This document shows positions 15,676 to 25,037 of a DNA stretch of 64,000 nucleotides, piece by piece. The position numbers and the translations under genes were made by a program. Source of the stretch: Nocardioides coralli (GTDB lineage Bacteria > Actinomycetota > Actinomycetes > Propionibacteriales > Nocardioidaceae); contig NZ_CP082273.1 of assembly GCF_019880385.1 (NCBI RefSeq), forward strand, positions 1,674,001 to 1,738,000. The letters run 5' to 3'. The notes under the pieces were generated by a model that was given only the letters and a program-made list of their open reading frames with translations, was not told the origin of the DNA and searched no databases. Position 1 is the first letter of the stretch; each line of letters begins with the position of its first letter.

Positions 15676-16546
15676 ACCGCAGCACAGGTTCGCGAGTGTG
15701 GCGGTCCTCGACGACCACGGGCGCGTCCTGCTCCAGGAACGGGACGAGCACGCTCCGGTGGACCCCGACCGCTGGGGACTCCCCGGTGGTGCCCTCGAAC
15801 CCGGCGAGGACTACCGCGACGCAGCAGTGCGGGAGCTCGCCGAGGAGACCGGGCTCCGGGTGGGCCGCGACGAGCTCGAGCACCTGGGGCGGACCCGCTA
15901 CCACGCCGAGTCCTGCGGCGGGCTCGACGAGTTCGAGCTCTACCTCGCCCGGTCACCGGCCTCGGATGCCGACGTGCGCTGCGGCGAGGGACGGCAGATG
16001 GTGTTCGTCGACCGCGACCTGCTGTTCGACCGCGACCTGCTGCAGGCGGCCCGGCTCCAGCTGCCGGACGTGGTGGACTCGCCGACCTACCTCGGCCGGT
16101 TCGGTGGCCGACCCTCGCGCCGGTTCGCCGGCGTCGTCCTCGTCGACCGGAGCGGAGCGCTGCTGCTCCAGGAACGCGACGAGCACCCGCGGATCGACCC
16201 CGAGAAGTGGGGACTCGTCGGCGGGCACCTCGACGACTGCGAGGACTTCCTGACCGGGGCGGTGCGCGAGCTCGAGGAGGAGACCGGGGTGGAGCTGACC
16301 CCCGACGAGCTCACCCTCCACGGCGAGTACCGCGTCGACCACCGCGACGCCTACGGCAGTGTCGACCGGATGCGGGTCTTCGCCGCCGCCGCCGACCTGA
16401 CCGACGCCGACATCGACTGCCGTGAGGGTCGACAGATCGTCTTCGTCGACCCCGCCGCCGTCGCCACTCTCGACCTCACCGCCGCGGGGTCCGTCGTGCT
16501 GCCGGCGTTCCTCCGCTCCGGGCTCTACGCCGCACTCCGGGGGTGA
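15665..16546 (+). CDS. Tandem Nudix hydrolase (two Nudix domains in one chain)
   Basis: 293-residue protein made of two similar halves. Each half has a phrase like [20 protein letters not shown] and a full Nudix box, GX5EX7REUXEEXGU. The first box is [20 protein letters not shown] plus TGL (about residues 41-63). The second is [20 protein letters not shown] plus TGV (about 186-208). Both halves end with the same EGRQxVFVD phrase, showing an internal duplication. Nudix enzymes hydrolyse nucleoside diphosphate derivatives; the substrate is unknown. The ATG lies within the end of the SDR gene, so translational coupling is likely. Confidence 0.9.
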   Translation: MRAEPQHRFASVAVLDDHGRVLLQERDEHAPVDPDRWGLPGGALEPGEDYRDAAVRELAEETGLRVGRDELEHLGRTRYHAESCGGLDEFELYLARSPASDADVRCGEGRQMVFVDRDLLFDRDLLQAARLQLPDVVDSPTYLGRFGGRPSRRFAGVVLVDRSGALLLQERDEHPRIDPEKWGLVGGHLDDCEDFLTGAVRELEEETGVELTPDELTLHGEYRVDHRDAYGSVDRMRVFAAAADLTDADIDCREGRQIVFVDPAAVATLDLTAAGSVVLPAFLRSGLYAALRG

Positions 16547-16595
16547 GCCGCCGTGGCTGGGTCGGGCGCCCGCGCCACGTCTAGACTCGCTCCCC

Positions 16596-18506
16596 ATGGG
16601 CCACCTCGAGTCGATCGCGTCGCCGCGTGACCTGCGCGACCTCACGTCCGACGAGCTGACGGCACTGGCCAGCGAGATCCGCGACTTCCTGGTCGAGACC
16701 TGCTCGCGCACGGGCGGGCACCTCGGTCCCAACCTGGGCGTGGTCGAGCTCACCCTGGCCGTGCACCGGGTCTTCGAGTCGCCGCGCGACCGCATCGTCT
16801 TCGACACCGGCCACCAGGCCTACGTCCACAAGCTGCTGACCGGCCGCCGTGCGGGCTTCGACAAGCTCCGCCAGGAGGGCGGCGTCAGCGGCTACCCCAA
16901 CCAGGCGGAGTCCGAGCACGACATCGTCGAGAACTCGCACGCCTCGACCGCGCTGTCCTACGCCGACGGCCTGGCCAAGGCGTTCACCGTCCGGGGCGAG
17001 GACCGCCACGTCGTCGCCGTGATCGGCGACGGCGCCCTCACCGGGGGGATGGCCTGGGAGGCCCTCAACAACATCGCCGTCGACACCCGGAGCCGGCTGG
17101 TCATCGTCGTCAACGACAACGGCCGGTCCTACACGCCCACCGTCGGTGGTCTCGCGACCGCGCTGACGTCGCTCCGCACCAACCCCCGCTACGAGCACTT
17201 CCTCGACCTCGTGAAGCGACGCCTCAACGCCGTGCCGGGTGTCGGGCCGGCCGCCTACGACGTGCTCCACGCCATGAAGAAGGGGATGAAGGACGCGATC
17301 GCCCCCCAGGGCCTCTTCGAGGACCTCGGGCTCAAGTACGTCGGCCCGGTCGACGGACACGACCAGGCAGCGATGGAACAGGCACTCTCGCAGGCGAAGC
17401 GCTTCGAGGGACCGGTCATCGTGCACGCCCTGACCCGCAAGGGCTTCGGGTACGACGCGGCCGAGCAGCACGAGGCCGACCAGTTCCACTCGCCGCGCCC
17501 CTTCGACATCGAGACCGGCGAGGAACACCCCGTCGGCGGCATCTGGACCGACGTCTTCGCCGAGGAGATGGTCCGGATCGGCGAGCGTCGACCGGACGTC
17601 GTCGCCATCACCGCGGCGATGATGCACCCGGTCGGGCTCCACCACTTCGAGGCCCGGTTCCCCGAGCGCACCTTCGACGTCGGGATCGCCGAGCAGCACG
17701 CGGCCACCAGCGCCGCCGGGCTCGCCATGGGTGGGCTCCACCCGGTGGTCGCGATCTACGCCACCTTCCTCAACCGGGCCTTCGACCAGGTGCTGATGGA
17801 CTGCGCCCTGCACCGGTGCGGCGTCACCTTCGTCCTCGACCGGGCCGGGGTCACCGGCGACGACGGCGCGAGCCACAACGGCATGTGGGACATGTCCGTG
17901 CTCCAGGTCGTCCCCGGCCTCCGGCTGGCCGCACCCCGCGACGCCAGCCGCCTGCGCGAGCTCCTGGGCGAGGCGATCACGGTGGACGACGCCCCGACGG
18001 TCGTCCGGTTCCCGAAGGGCCCCCCGCCGGCGGACCTGGAGGCCGTCGACCACGTCGGCGGCGTCGACGTGCTGCTGCGCAACGGCACCCACGACGTGCT
18101 GATCGTGGGCATCGGGTCGATGGCCACCACGGCGGTCGACGTGGGGGAGCGGCTGGTCGCCCAGGGGATCGGCGCGACCGTGGTCGACCCCCGCTGGGTC
18201 AAGCCCGTCAACCCGGCCCTGGTCGAGCTCGCGCGCGACCACGCGCTGGTCGTCCACCTCGAGGACAACGGCCGCGTCGGTGGCTGCGGAGCCGCGCTCC
18301 TGCAGGAGCTCAACGACCAGGGCGTGACCACCCCGATCCGGGTGCACGGCATCCCCCAGGAGTTCCTCGACCACGCCAAGCGGGCTGCCATCCTGGAGCG
18401 GATCGGCCTCGACCCGCAGACGCTGGCCCGTGGCATCGTCGAGGAGATCGCGACCGGCGTGGACGCGCCCACAGCAGGTCCGCCGGCGGTCGACGCCGAG
18501 CGCTGA
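16596..18506 (+). CDS. dxs: 1-deoxy-D-xylulose-5-phosphate synthase
   Basis: Cytoplasmic thiamine-diphosphate enzyme that condenses pyruvate and glyceraldehyde 3-phosphate in the first step of the MEP isoprenoid pathway. It has 636 residues, normal for DXS. Visible features are [17 protein letters not shown] near residue 36, the ThDP/Mg motif [18 protein letters not shown] near 142-159, and [10 protein letters not shown] with the catalytic Glu near 364. The transketolase C-terminal domain reads [16 protein letters not shown]. The ATG at 16596 is the first suitable start and lies shortly after TAGACT, a likely -10 element; the longer open frame overlaps the Nudix gene. Confidence 0.97.
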   Translation: MGHLESIASPRDLRDLTSDELTALASEIRDFLVETCSRTGGHLGPNLGVVELTLAVHRVFESPRDRIVFDTGHQAYVHKLLTGRRAGFDKLRQEGGVSGYPNQAESEHDIVENSHASTALSYADGLAKAFTVRGEDRHVVAVIGDGALTGGMAWEALNNIAVDTRSRLVIVVNDNGRSYTPTVGGLATALTSLRTNPRYEHFLDLVKRRLNAVPGVGPAAYDVLHAMKKGMKDAIAPQGLFEDLGLKYVGPVDGHDQAAMEQALSQAKRFEGPVIVHALTRKGFGYDAAEQHEADQFHSPRPFDIETGEEHPVGGIWTDVFAEEMVRIGERRPDVVAITAAMMHPVGLHHFEARFPERTFDVGIAEQHAATSAAGLAMGGLHPVVAIYATFLNRAFDQVLMDCALHRCGVTFVLDRAGVTGDDGASHNGMWDMSVLQVVPGLRLAAPRDASRLRELLGEAITVDDAPTVVRFPKGPPPADLEAVDHVGGVDVLLRNGTHDVLIVGIGSMATTAVDVGERLVAQGIGATVVDPRWVKPVNPALVELARDHALVVHLEDNGRVGGCGAALLQELNDQGVTTPIRVHGIPQEFLDHAKRAAILERIGLDPQTLARGIVEEIATGVDAPTAGPPAVDAER

Positions 18507-18540
18507 GGCCCGTGGTCCACGCCGTAGGATCGCGGCCGTG

Positions 18541-19488
18541 GTGAACGAACCGGTCGTGCACGTCGTCGACGAGGTCCCCGAGCTCGACGGGGTGGACGAC
18601 CTGGCGATGGTCGTGGCCCTCGACGGCTTCCTCGACGCCGGCAACGCCGCCGCCCGCGCCGCCCGGCACCTCCTGGACCAGTCCGACCTGGCGGAGTCCC
18701 CCGTCGTGGCCACCTTCGACGTCGACCTGTTCCACGACTACCGCGCGCGACGCCCACCGATGTCCTTCGTGCGCGACCACTACGAGGCCTACGAGCCGCC
18801 TCGCCTGGTCGTCCGGCTCGTGCGTGACACCGGCCGGACGCCGTACCTGCTCCTGCACGGTCCTGAGCCCGACACGCGGTGGGAGGCCTTCGTGGCCGGT
18901 GTGCGTCTGGTGGTCGAGCGGCTCGCCGTGTCACGCGTGGTGGCGATGGGCTCGGTCCCGATGGCGGTTCCCCACACCCGTCCGATCGCCATCACCCCGC
19001 ACGCCAACAACGCGGCGCTCCTCGACGCGGACAGCCCGTGGCGCGGCGAGCTGCGGATCCCCTCGAGCGCCCAGGCCCTGCTGGAGCTGCGGCTGGGGGA
19101 GTGGGGTCACGACGCGCTCGGTTTCGTCGCCCACGTCCCGCACTACCTGGCACAGCTCGACTACCCGGCGGCGGCGGTCTCCCTGCTCGAGCACGTGGAG
19201 CGGGGGGCGCGGCTCACCGTCGACCTGTCCGACCTCCGCGCCGAGGCCGGCGACCGTGAGGCCGAGATCGCCCGCTACCTGGCGGCCAACGAGGACGTCG
19301 GTGAGGTCGTCGCCTCCCTGGAGCGTCAGTACGACGCCTTCGAGCGGGCCGAGTCGGAGGGCTCCAGCCTGCTCGCCGAGGACCAGCCGCTGCCCACAGG
19401 CGAGGAGATCGGCCTGCAGTTCGAGCAGTTCCTGGCCGGCCTCGACGGGACCGAGGACGACACCGACGACCCCGACGACGAGGACTGA
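18541..19488 (+). CDS. PAC2 family protein
   Basis: 315-residue protein of the PAC2 family, related in fold to proteasome-assembly chaperones and common in actinobacteria, where the function is unproven. Seen are VVALDGFLDAGNAA near residue 22, VATFDVDLFHDYRARRP near residue 60 and GSVPMAVPHTRP near residue 140. The acidic C-terminus (TEDDTDDPDDED) is typical of these proteins. Two adjacent GTG codons, 18538 and 18541, are possible starts. It is followed 3 bases later by the thioesterase gene. Confidence 0.88.
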   Translation: MNEPVVHVVDEVPELDGVDDLAMVVALDGFLDAGNAAARAARHLLDQSDLAESPVVATFDVDLFHDYRARRPPMSFVRDHYEAYEPPRLVVRLVRDTGRTPYLLLHGPEPDTRWEAFVAGVRLVVERLAVSRVVAMGSVPMAVPHTRPIAITPHANNAALLDADSPWRGELRIPSSAQALLELRLGEWGHDALGFVAHVPHYLAQLDYPAAAVSLLEHVERGARLTVDLSDLRAEAGDREAEIARYLAANEDVGEVVASLERQYDAFERAESEGSSLLAEDQPLPTGEEIGLQFEQFLAGLDGTEDDTDDPDDED

Positions 19489-19491
19489 CCC

Positions 19492-20355
19492 GTGCCCGCT
19501 TCGGCCACCGAGCTCCTCGAGCTGCTCTCCCTGGAGAAGCTCGACACCAACCTGTTCCGGGGACGTCAGCCCGACACGGAGATGCAGCGGGTCTTCGGTG
19601 GTCAGGTCGCTGCCCAGGCCCTGCTGGCCGGGTGCCAGACCGTCGACCCCGCCTACCGCCCGCACTCGCTGCACTCCTACTTCCTGCGCCCGGGCGACAC
19701 CGCCGTGCCGATCGTCTACGACGTCGAGCAGCTGCGCGACGGCCGCTCCTTCGCCACCCGTCGCGTCGTCGCGCGGCAGCACGGCCGACCGATCTTCTTC
19801 CTCACCGCCAGCTTCCACCAGGAGGAGCCCGGCTTCGACCACCAAGACGCGATACCTGACGTGCCGGCCCCCGAGGACGGCGTCCGGCTGGTCGACCTCG
19901 TGCGTGCGCGCGACGCCGCCGAGGCCGAGCGGTTCGAGAAGGAGTGGGCCGCCCTCGACGTGCGGTACGTCGGGATCAGTGGCCGCGGCCTGCCCGACGA
20001 CCCCGACCACCCGGCACGCGCCCGGTTGTGGATCCGCGTCAACGGCGAGCTCTCCGACGACCCGCTGGAGCACCTCGCCGCCTTCACCTACGCCAGCGAC
20101 CTGACGCTGCTCGGTGCGGCCCTGGTGCCCCACGGCGTGACGATCGGAACGCCGGGGCTGCAGCCGGCCTCGCTCGACCACGCCATGTGGTTCCACCGGC
20201 CCTTCCGCGCCGACGAGTGGTGGCTCTACGACCAGCACGCGCCGTCCGCGCAGGGTGCTCGCGGGTTGGCGCTCGCCCAGGTCTTCACCGCCGACGGTCG
20301 CCTCGTCTCCTCCGTGGCCCAGGAGGGCCTGCTGCGGATGCGACCGACCGACTGA
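19492..20355 (+). CDS. tesB: Acyl-CoA thioesterase II (TesB type)
   Basis: 287-residue cytoplasmic thioesterase that hydrolyses acyl-CoA to free fatty acid and CoA. It has the double hot-dog layout. The first half has FGGQVAAQALLAGCQTV near residues 35-51, with SLHSYFLRPGD. The second half has YASDLTLLGAALVPHG near 200 and LDHAMWFHRPFRADEWWLYD near 227. The length and both half-motifs match the TesB family. The GTG start lies 3 bases after the PAC2 stop, so the two form an operon. Confidence 0.92.
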   Translation: MPASATELLELLSLEKLDTNLFRGRQPDTEMQRVFGGQVAAQALLAGCQTVDPAYRPHSLHSYFLRPGDTAVPIVYDVEQLRDGRSFATRRVVARQHGRPIFFLTASFHQEEPGFDHQDAIPDVPAPEDGVRLVDLVRARDAAEAERFEKEWAALDVRYVGISGRGLPDDPDHPARARLWIRVNGELSDDPLEHLAAFTYASDLTLLGAALVPHGVTIGTPGLQPASLDHAMWFHRPFRADEWWLYDQHAPSAQGARGLALAQVFTADGRLVSSVAQEGLLRMRPTD

Positions 20356-20416
20356 CGTTCCGCCCAGCGCGAACAGTCCTGTCCAGGCCTCGCTCGAGGC
20401 GGGAGCATCGGGCGTC

Positions 20417-21412
20417 ATGAGGGTCCTGGTCCTGGGCGGTTCCCACCACGTCGGCCGTGCTGTCGTCGAGACCGCCCTGGCCCGAGGCGACGACGTCGTG
20501 ACCCTGAACCGCGGGCTCACCGGGGTGACGGCCCCGGGCGTGGACGTCCGCCACGCGGACCGGCGAGACCCGGGCGCGGTCGCGGCGGCACTCGGCGACG
20601 ACGAGTTCGACGCCGTCGTCGACACCTGGTCGCAGGAACCGGTGGTCGTGCGCGACGCGGCGCGGCTGCTCTCCGGGCGCGCCGGCCACTACACCTACGT
20701 CTCCTCGCGCTCGGTCTACACCTGGCCCCCTGCCCCCGGGCTCGACGAGTCAGCACCCGTCGTCGAGGGCGACCCGGACGGGACCGACGCCGGCGACTAC
20801 GCCGCCGCCAAGCGTGGCGGCGAGCTGGCCGCAATCCGGGACTTCGACGGTGACGTGCTGCTGGCCCGGGCCGGGCTCATCCTCGGCCCCTGGGAGCGCG
20901 TCGGGCGCCTGCCGTTCTGGCTGGACCGGGTGGCGGCCGGTGGCCGGGTGCCCACGCCGGGCCCCGAGGACCGCCCGCTGCAGCTCGTCGACGCCCGCGA
21001 CCTGGCCCAGTGGGTGCTGGAGCACCAGCCGGTCGGGGTGTTCAACACCGTCAGTCGCCCCGGGCACACCACGGTCGGCGAGCTGCTCGCCGAGTGCGTC
21101 CGCGTCACCGGCAGCGAAGCGGAGCTCGTCTGGCTGTCTCCCGAGGCGGTCGAACGGGCCGGGGTGGCGCCGTGGACCGAGCTCCCGATCTGGGTGCCGC
21201 CGACCGGCGAGCTCGCCGGCCTGCACGACGGCGACGTCTCCGCGGCGTACGCCGCCGGGCTGACGTGCCGGCCGGTGCGCGAGACGGTGGCCGCCACGTG
21301 GGCCTGGATGCAGCGCGAGGGCCTGCCGCCGCAGCCCGGCGACCGGCCCCGCACCGGGATGGACGTCGCCGCCGAGCGGCGGCTCTGGAAGGCGGCCGGT
21401 CAGACGGCGTAG
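20417..21412 (+). CDS. NAD-dependent epimerase/dehydratase-family protein
   Basis: 331-residue extended-SDR Rossmann protein. The N-terminus VLVLGGSHHVGRAVVE is a GxxxxxG nucleotide-binding loop. YVSSRSVYTWP near residue 97 and YAAAKRGGEL near 133 supply the Ser and YxxxK catalytic elements. The LARAGLILGPWERVGRL segment is typical of reductases related to isoflavone reductase or mRNA-binding CSP41-like proteins. The substrate is unknown. It faces the HtdX-like gene on the other strand, and their 3' ends overlap by 13 bases. Confidence 0.85.
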   Translation: MRVLVLGGSHHVGRAVVETALARGDDVVTLNRGLTGVTAPGVDVRHADRRDPGAVAAALGDDEFDAVVDTWSQEPVVVRDAARLLSGRAGHYTYVSSRSVYTWPPAPGLDESAPVVEGDPDGTDAGDYAAAKRGGELAAIRDFDGDVLLARAGLILGPWERVGRLPFWLDRVAAGGRVPTPGPEDRPLQLVDARDLAQWVLEHQPVGVFNTVSRPGHTTVGELLAECVRVTGSEAELVWLSPEAVERAGVAPWTELPIWVPPTGELAGLHDGDVSAAYAAGLTCRPVRETVAATWAWMQREGLPPQPGDRPRTGMDVAAERRLWKAAGQTA

Positions 21413-22245
21413 GCGCGACCGACCAGGTGGGGCGCCCCGTCCTTGGGTCTGGTGAGCGCGAACGCCTGGCCGGTCTCGGTGGACTCGTGGCCGAAGGCCA
21501 CCGTCCCGGGCAGCAGGACCGGCTTCTTGAACGCCGCGTCCACCGTCACCGAGTCGGGCAACCGGTTCTCGAGTGCCGCGACGCAGCGGGCGAGGCTCCA
21601 CATGCCGTGGGCGATCTGCCGGGGGAAGCCGAGGGCCTTGGCCGTCAGGGGGTAGAGGTGGATCGGGTTGCGGTCACCCGACACGGCGCCGTAGCGGCGG
21701 CCGAGGTCGTCGGCCAGGCGCCACTCCACGGTGCCCGGTGGTGTCCGCTCCATCGTGGTGCCGGACGAGGCATCCGCATCGCCCTTCCCGCGCCGGAGGT
21801 AGGTCGAGGTCGACTCCCACACCACCTCCACTCCGGAGCGCACCTCGGCCAGGAAGTCGATGACCGTGCCCTTGGGGTGGGGGCGCGGCGCGGACACCCG
21901 GACGCCGACCGAAAGCTCCTCCGTCGCCGAGACCGGGCGACGAGCCGTGATCGAGTTCTCCAGGTGCACGGTCCCGATCGCGGGGTAGGGGAACGACGGG
22001 CTGGTCATCACCCGCATGTGGAGCGGGAAGGCCAGCAGGTGCGGGTAGGTCAGCGGCAGGGTGTCCTTGGCGGGGAAGCCGCACACGCGGGCGTACGCCG
22101 CCACGTGGTCGCGCGAGACCACGACGCGGTCGCGCGTGAACGCCAGCTGGCTCGGGTCGGCGCCGGGGTCCTTGCGGATCCCGGGCAGCTGGTTGACGAC
22201 CGGGATCGACGGCAGGGCCGCCTTGAGGATGACCGGGACAGCCAT
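21400..22245 (-). CDS. htdX: HtdX-like (R)-3-hydroxyacyl dehydratase, MaoC family
   Basis: 281-residue protein with a C-terminal MaoC hot-dog domain. The catalytic phrase YGAVSGDRNPIHLYPLTAKA lies near residue 190, followed by AHGMWSLARC, giving the Asp and His dyad of (R)-hydratases. The N-terminal half is a degenerate second hot-dog. It hydrates or dehydrates 3-hydroxyacyl thioesters. Its ATG shares one base with the FabG4 stop (TGATG), so they form one operon. The order HtdX-FabG4 with FadA2 divergent is the same as Rv0241c-Rv0242c-Rv0243 of M. tuberculosis. Confidence 0.9.
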   Translation of the reverse strand: MAVPVILKAALPSIPVVNQLPGIRKDPGADPSQLAFTRDRVVVSRDHVAAYARVCGFPAKDTLPLTYPHLLAFPLHMRVMTSPSFPYPAIGTVHLENSITARRPVSATEELSVGVRVSAPRPHPKGTVIDFLAEVRSGVEVVWESTSTYLRRGKGDADASSGTTMERTPPGTVEWRLADDLGRRYGAVSGDRNPIHLYPLTAKALGFPRQIAHGMWSLARCVAALENRLPDSVTVDAAFKKPVLLPGTVAFGHESTETGQAFALTRPKDGAPHLVGRAYAV

Positions 22246-23576
22246 CAGGCACCCATCATCATCTGGCCGCAGACCCGCACCACGTTGCCGTTGACGGCGG
22301 TGGAGCCGGGATGGGCGTACCACGCGATGGTCTCGGCGACGTCGACCGGCAGGCCACCCTGGGCCATGGCGTTGAGGCGCTGGCCGACCTCGCGGGTCGC
22401 GAACGGCACCTTGGCCGTCATCTCGGTGATGATGAAGCCGGGGGCGACCGCGTTGACGGTGATCCCCTTGTCGAGGTCGTCGGCGAGGCTGTCGACCAGC
22501 CCGATGACCCCCGCCTTGGAGGCCGCGTAGTTGGTCTGGCCCCGGTTGCCGGCGATACCGGCGATGGAGGCGACCCCGATGATGCGGCCGTTGTCGTTGA
22601 CGACGCCCTTGTCGAGGAGGTGTCGGCTGATCCGCTCGGGGGCGAGGAGGTTGACGCCGATCACGGAGTCCCACCGCTCCTCGTCCATGTTGCGCAGCAG
22701 CTTGTCGCGGGTGATGCCGGCGTTGTGGACCACGACGTCGACCCCACCGTGCTTCTCCGAGAGGTGGCGTGCGATGCGCTGGGGCGCGTCCTTGGCGGTC
22801 ACGTCGAGGGTGAGGTGGTCCCCGTCGAGCTCGGTCATCAGCCGCTGCAGCTCGCTGGCGGCCTGGGGGACGTCGAGGCCCACGACGGTCGCGCCGTCGC
22901 GGTGCAGGACCCGGGCGATCTCGGCGCCGATGCCGCGGCTGGCCCCGGTCACGAGGGCCACCTTGCCGTCCAGCGGTCGGTCGGGGTCCTCCACCTCGAC
23001 CGCCTTGCTGGTGTGGGTGCCGACGCGGACGACCTGCCCGGAGACGTAGGCCGACTTCGCGGACAGCAGGAAGCCGAGGGTGGAGCCCAGTGCCCCCTCG
23101 GCGCTGTCGGCGACGTACACCAGCTGCACGGTGCCGCCCTTGCCGACCTCCTTGCCGAGGGAGCGGGTGAAGCCCTCCAGGGCCCGCTGGGTGACGCGCT
23201 CGGAGCCGGAGACCTGCTCGGGCGGCGTGCCGAGGACCAGCAGCCGCGGGCAGGTGGCGAGGCTGCGCAGCAGGGGCGTGAAGAAGTCGCGCAGCGCCGA
23301 CAGCTGTGACGCGTCGGTCAGGCCGGTGGCGTCGAAGACCAGACCGCGGTAGGTCTCGGCCGCGTCAGCGGCGGCCGTCGAAGCCACCCCGAGGGTGTCG
23401 AGGAGGCCGGGGAGGGACTCGACCAGCCGACCCGTGCCGCCCACCACCACGGTGCCGTCCACGAGCGGCGCGCCGTCCTCGTGGCGCCGCAGCGGGGTGG
23501 GGTTCGGCAGGCCGAGGTTGTTGACCAGCAGCTTGCCGACGGGGGTGCGCACGAAACCTTGGTAGCGATCGCTCAT
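22245..23576 (-). CDS. fabG4: High-molecular-weight 3-oxoacyl-ACP/CoA reductase (FabG4 type)
   Basis: 443-residue NAD(P)H-dependent reductase with two Rossmann domains, as in the HMwFabG group. The N-terminal domain is degenerate (flavodoxin-like). The C-terminal SDR domain has LVTGASRGIGAEIA near residue 220, VHNAGITRDKLL near residue 295 and the catalytic Ser/Tyr/Lys as VASIAGIAGNRGQ then NYAASKAG near 350-365. It reduces 3-oxoacyl thioesters in a fatty-acid pathway with HtdX and the thiolase. The ATG at 23576 is chosen over an upstream in-frame codon because the family starts with a MSDRYQ-like stretch. Confidence 0.93.
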   Translation of the reverse strand: MSDRYQGFVRTPVGKLLVNNLGLPNPTPLRRHEDGAPLVDGTVVVGGTGRLVESLPGLLDTLGVASTAAADAAETYRGLVFDATGLTDASQLSALRDFFTPLLRSLATCPRLLVLGTPPEQVSGSERVTQRALEGFTRSLGKEVGKGGTVQLVYVADSAEGALGSTLGFLLSAKSAYVSGQVVRVGTHTSKAVEVEDPDRPLDGKVALVTGASRGIGAEIARVLHRDGATVVGLDVPQAASELQRLMTELDGDHLTLDVTAKDAPQRIARHLSEKHGGVDVVVHNAGITRDKLLRNMDEERWDSVIGVNLLAPERISRHLLDKGVVNDNGRIIGVASIAGIAGNRGQTNYAASKAGVIGLVDSLADDLDKGITVNAVAPGFIITEMTAKVPFATREVGQRLNAMAQGGLPVDVAETIAWYAHPGSTAVNGNVVRVCGQMMMGA

Positions 23577-23675
23577 GGCTGTTTTGTAACTCCCTGTGCA
23601 ACTACGCGTCCACACATCGTGACGTGGGACTCAGACGGTTTCGCCCGAGGCTACTCGCGAGTCACAATGGGCCGC
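23577..23675. promoter_or_regulatory. Divergent promoter region between fabG4 and the FadA2-type thiolase, with a TetR half-site
   Basis: About 100 bases serve both the fabG4-htdX operon and the thiolase. GTGCAAC at 23596-23602 is identical to one arm of the inverted repeat in front of the TetR gene at 25737, preceded 11 bases earlier by a related TGTAAC. This suggests, without proving, that the TetR protein controls this divergent pair. Confidence 0.5.
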
Positions 23676-24956
23676 ATGCAGACCTCCACGCGCCGTGTCG
23701 CCGTCGTCGGCGGCAACCGGATTCCGTTCGCCCGCTCCAACACCGCCTACGCCGATGCCTCCAACCAGGAGATGCTGACCGCGGCCATCGACGGCCTGGT
23801 GACGCGGTTCGGGCTGCAGGGCGAACGACTCGGTGAGGTCGTGGCGGGCGCGGTGCTCAAGCACGCGCGCGACTTCAACCTGACCCGGGAGGCCGTGCTC
23901 GGCTCGCGGCTCGCTCCCGAGACGCCCGCCACCGACATCCAGCAGGCGTGCGGGACCGGCCTGCAGGCCGCCATCCAGGTGGCCAACAAGATCGCGCTCG
24001 GCCAGATCGAGGCCGGAATCGCCGGCGGCACCGACACCACCTCCGACGCGCCGGTCGCGATCAGCGACAAGCTGCGCAAGAAGCTGATGAAGGTCAACGC
24101 GGCCCGTGACACCGCCAGCCGGCTCAAGGCGCTCGGTGCGATCCGCCCCACCGACATCGGCCTGGAGATCCCGCAGAACGGCGAGCCCCGCACCAGGCTG
24201 TCGATGGGCGAGCACGCCGCCCTCACCGCGCTGGAGTGGCAGATCGGTCGTGAGGAGCAGGACGAGCTCGCCGCCGCCTCCCACCAGCGGCTCGCGGCGG
24301 CCTACGACGCCGGGTTCCTCGACGACCAGATCACCCCGTTCCGCGGTCTCGAACGCGACAACAACCTGCGGCCGGACTCCAGCGTCGAGAAGCTCTCGAA
24401 GCTCAAGCCGGTCTTCGGCAAGGGCGAGGCGGCGACGATGACGGCCGGCAACTCGACGCCGCTGACCGACGGCGCCTCGGCGGTGCTGCTCGCCTCCGAG
24501 GGGTGGGTGCAGGCCCACGACCTCCCGGTGCTCGCCTGGTTCACCGCCTACGAGACCGCGGCGGTCGACTACGTGCACGGCGCCGAGGGGCTGCTGATGG
24601 CGCCGGCGTACGCCGTGGCGCGGATGCTGCAGCGGGAGGGGTTGGCGCTGCAGGACTTCGACTACTACGAGATCCACGAGGCCTTCGCCTCGCAGGTGCT
24701 CTCGACGCTCAAGGCGTGGGAGGACCCGATCTTCTGCAAGGAGCGGCTCGGCCTCGACGGGCCGCTGGGCGCGATCGACCGGACCCGGCTCAACGTCAAC
24801 GGCTCCTCGCTCGCCGCCGGCCACCCCTTCGCCGCGACCGGCGGCCGGATCCTGGCCAACGCCGCCAAGCTGCTCGACCAGAAGGGCTCCGGCCGGGTGC
24901 TGATCTCGATCTGCGCCGCCGGCGGCCAGGGCGTCGTCGCGATCCTGGAGAAGTAG
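23676..24956 (+). CDS. fadA2: Acetyl-CoA C-acetyltransferase / 3-ketoacyl-CoA thiolase (FadA2/FadI type)
   Basis: 426-residue thiolase acting on acyl-CoA chains. The start AVVGGNRIPFARS is typical. The nucleophilic Cys sits in IQQACGTGLQAAIQ near residue 92, NGSSLAAGHPFAATGGR near 375 supplies His, and the C-terminal CAAGGQGVVAILEK supplies the second Cys. Together with FabG4 and HtdX it could run fatty-acid beta-oxidation or chain extension. The start is the ATG at 23676 or an in-frame ATG at 23667. It is transcribed away from fabG4 across a 100-bp promoter region. Confidence 0.93.
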   Translation: MQTSTRRVAVVGGNRIPFARSNTAYADASNQEMLTAAIDGLVTRFGLQGERLGEVVAGAVLKHARDFNLTREAVLGSRLAPETPATDIQQACGTGLQAAIQVANKIALGQIEAGIAGGTDTTSDAPVAISDKLRKKLMKVNAARDTASRLKALGAIRPTDIGLEIPQNGEPRTRLSMGEHAALTALEWQIGREEQDELAAASHQRLAAAYDAGFLDDQITPFRGLERDNNLRPDSSVEKLSKLKPVFGKGEAATMTAGNSTPLTDGASAVLLASEGWVQAHDLPVLAWFTAYETAAVDYVHGAEGLLMAPAYAVARMLQREGLALQDFDYYEIHEAFASQVLSTLKAWEDPIFCKERLGLDGPLGAIDRTRLNVNGSSLAAGHPFAATGGRILANAAKLLDQKGSGRVLISICAAGGQGVVAILEK

Positions 24957-24977
24957 CCCGCACCCGCACCAGGCTTC

Positions 24978-25018
24978 TGCCGAGGATCCCGGTCACCTGG
25001 TGGCTGGGATCCTCGGCA
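24978..25018. terminator. Strong hairpin between convergent thiolase and TetR genes
   Basis: Perfect 13-base arms TGCCGAGGATCCC and GGGATCCTCGGCA flank a 15-base loop, centred between the two converging stops. There is no U-tract, which is common for actinobacterial hairpin terminators. It can serve both strands. Confidence 0.75.
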
Positions 25019-25037
25019 CAGCGGTCGTGACGGGACG

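Noticed and set aside
16581..18713. Minus-strand open frame of 710 codons over dxs
   Set aside because: No family character; the plus strand encodes a full DXS with ThDP motif. Long antisense frames are expected at this GC content.
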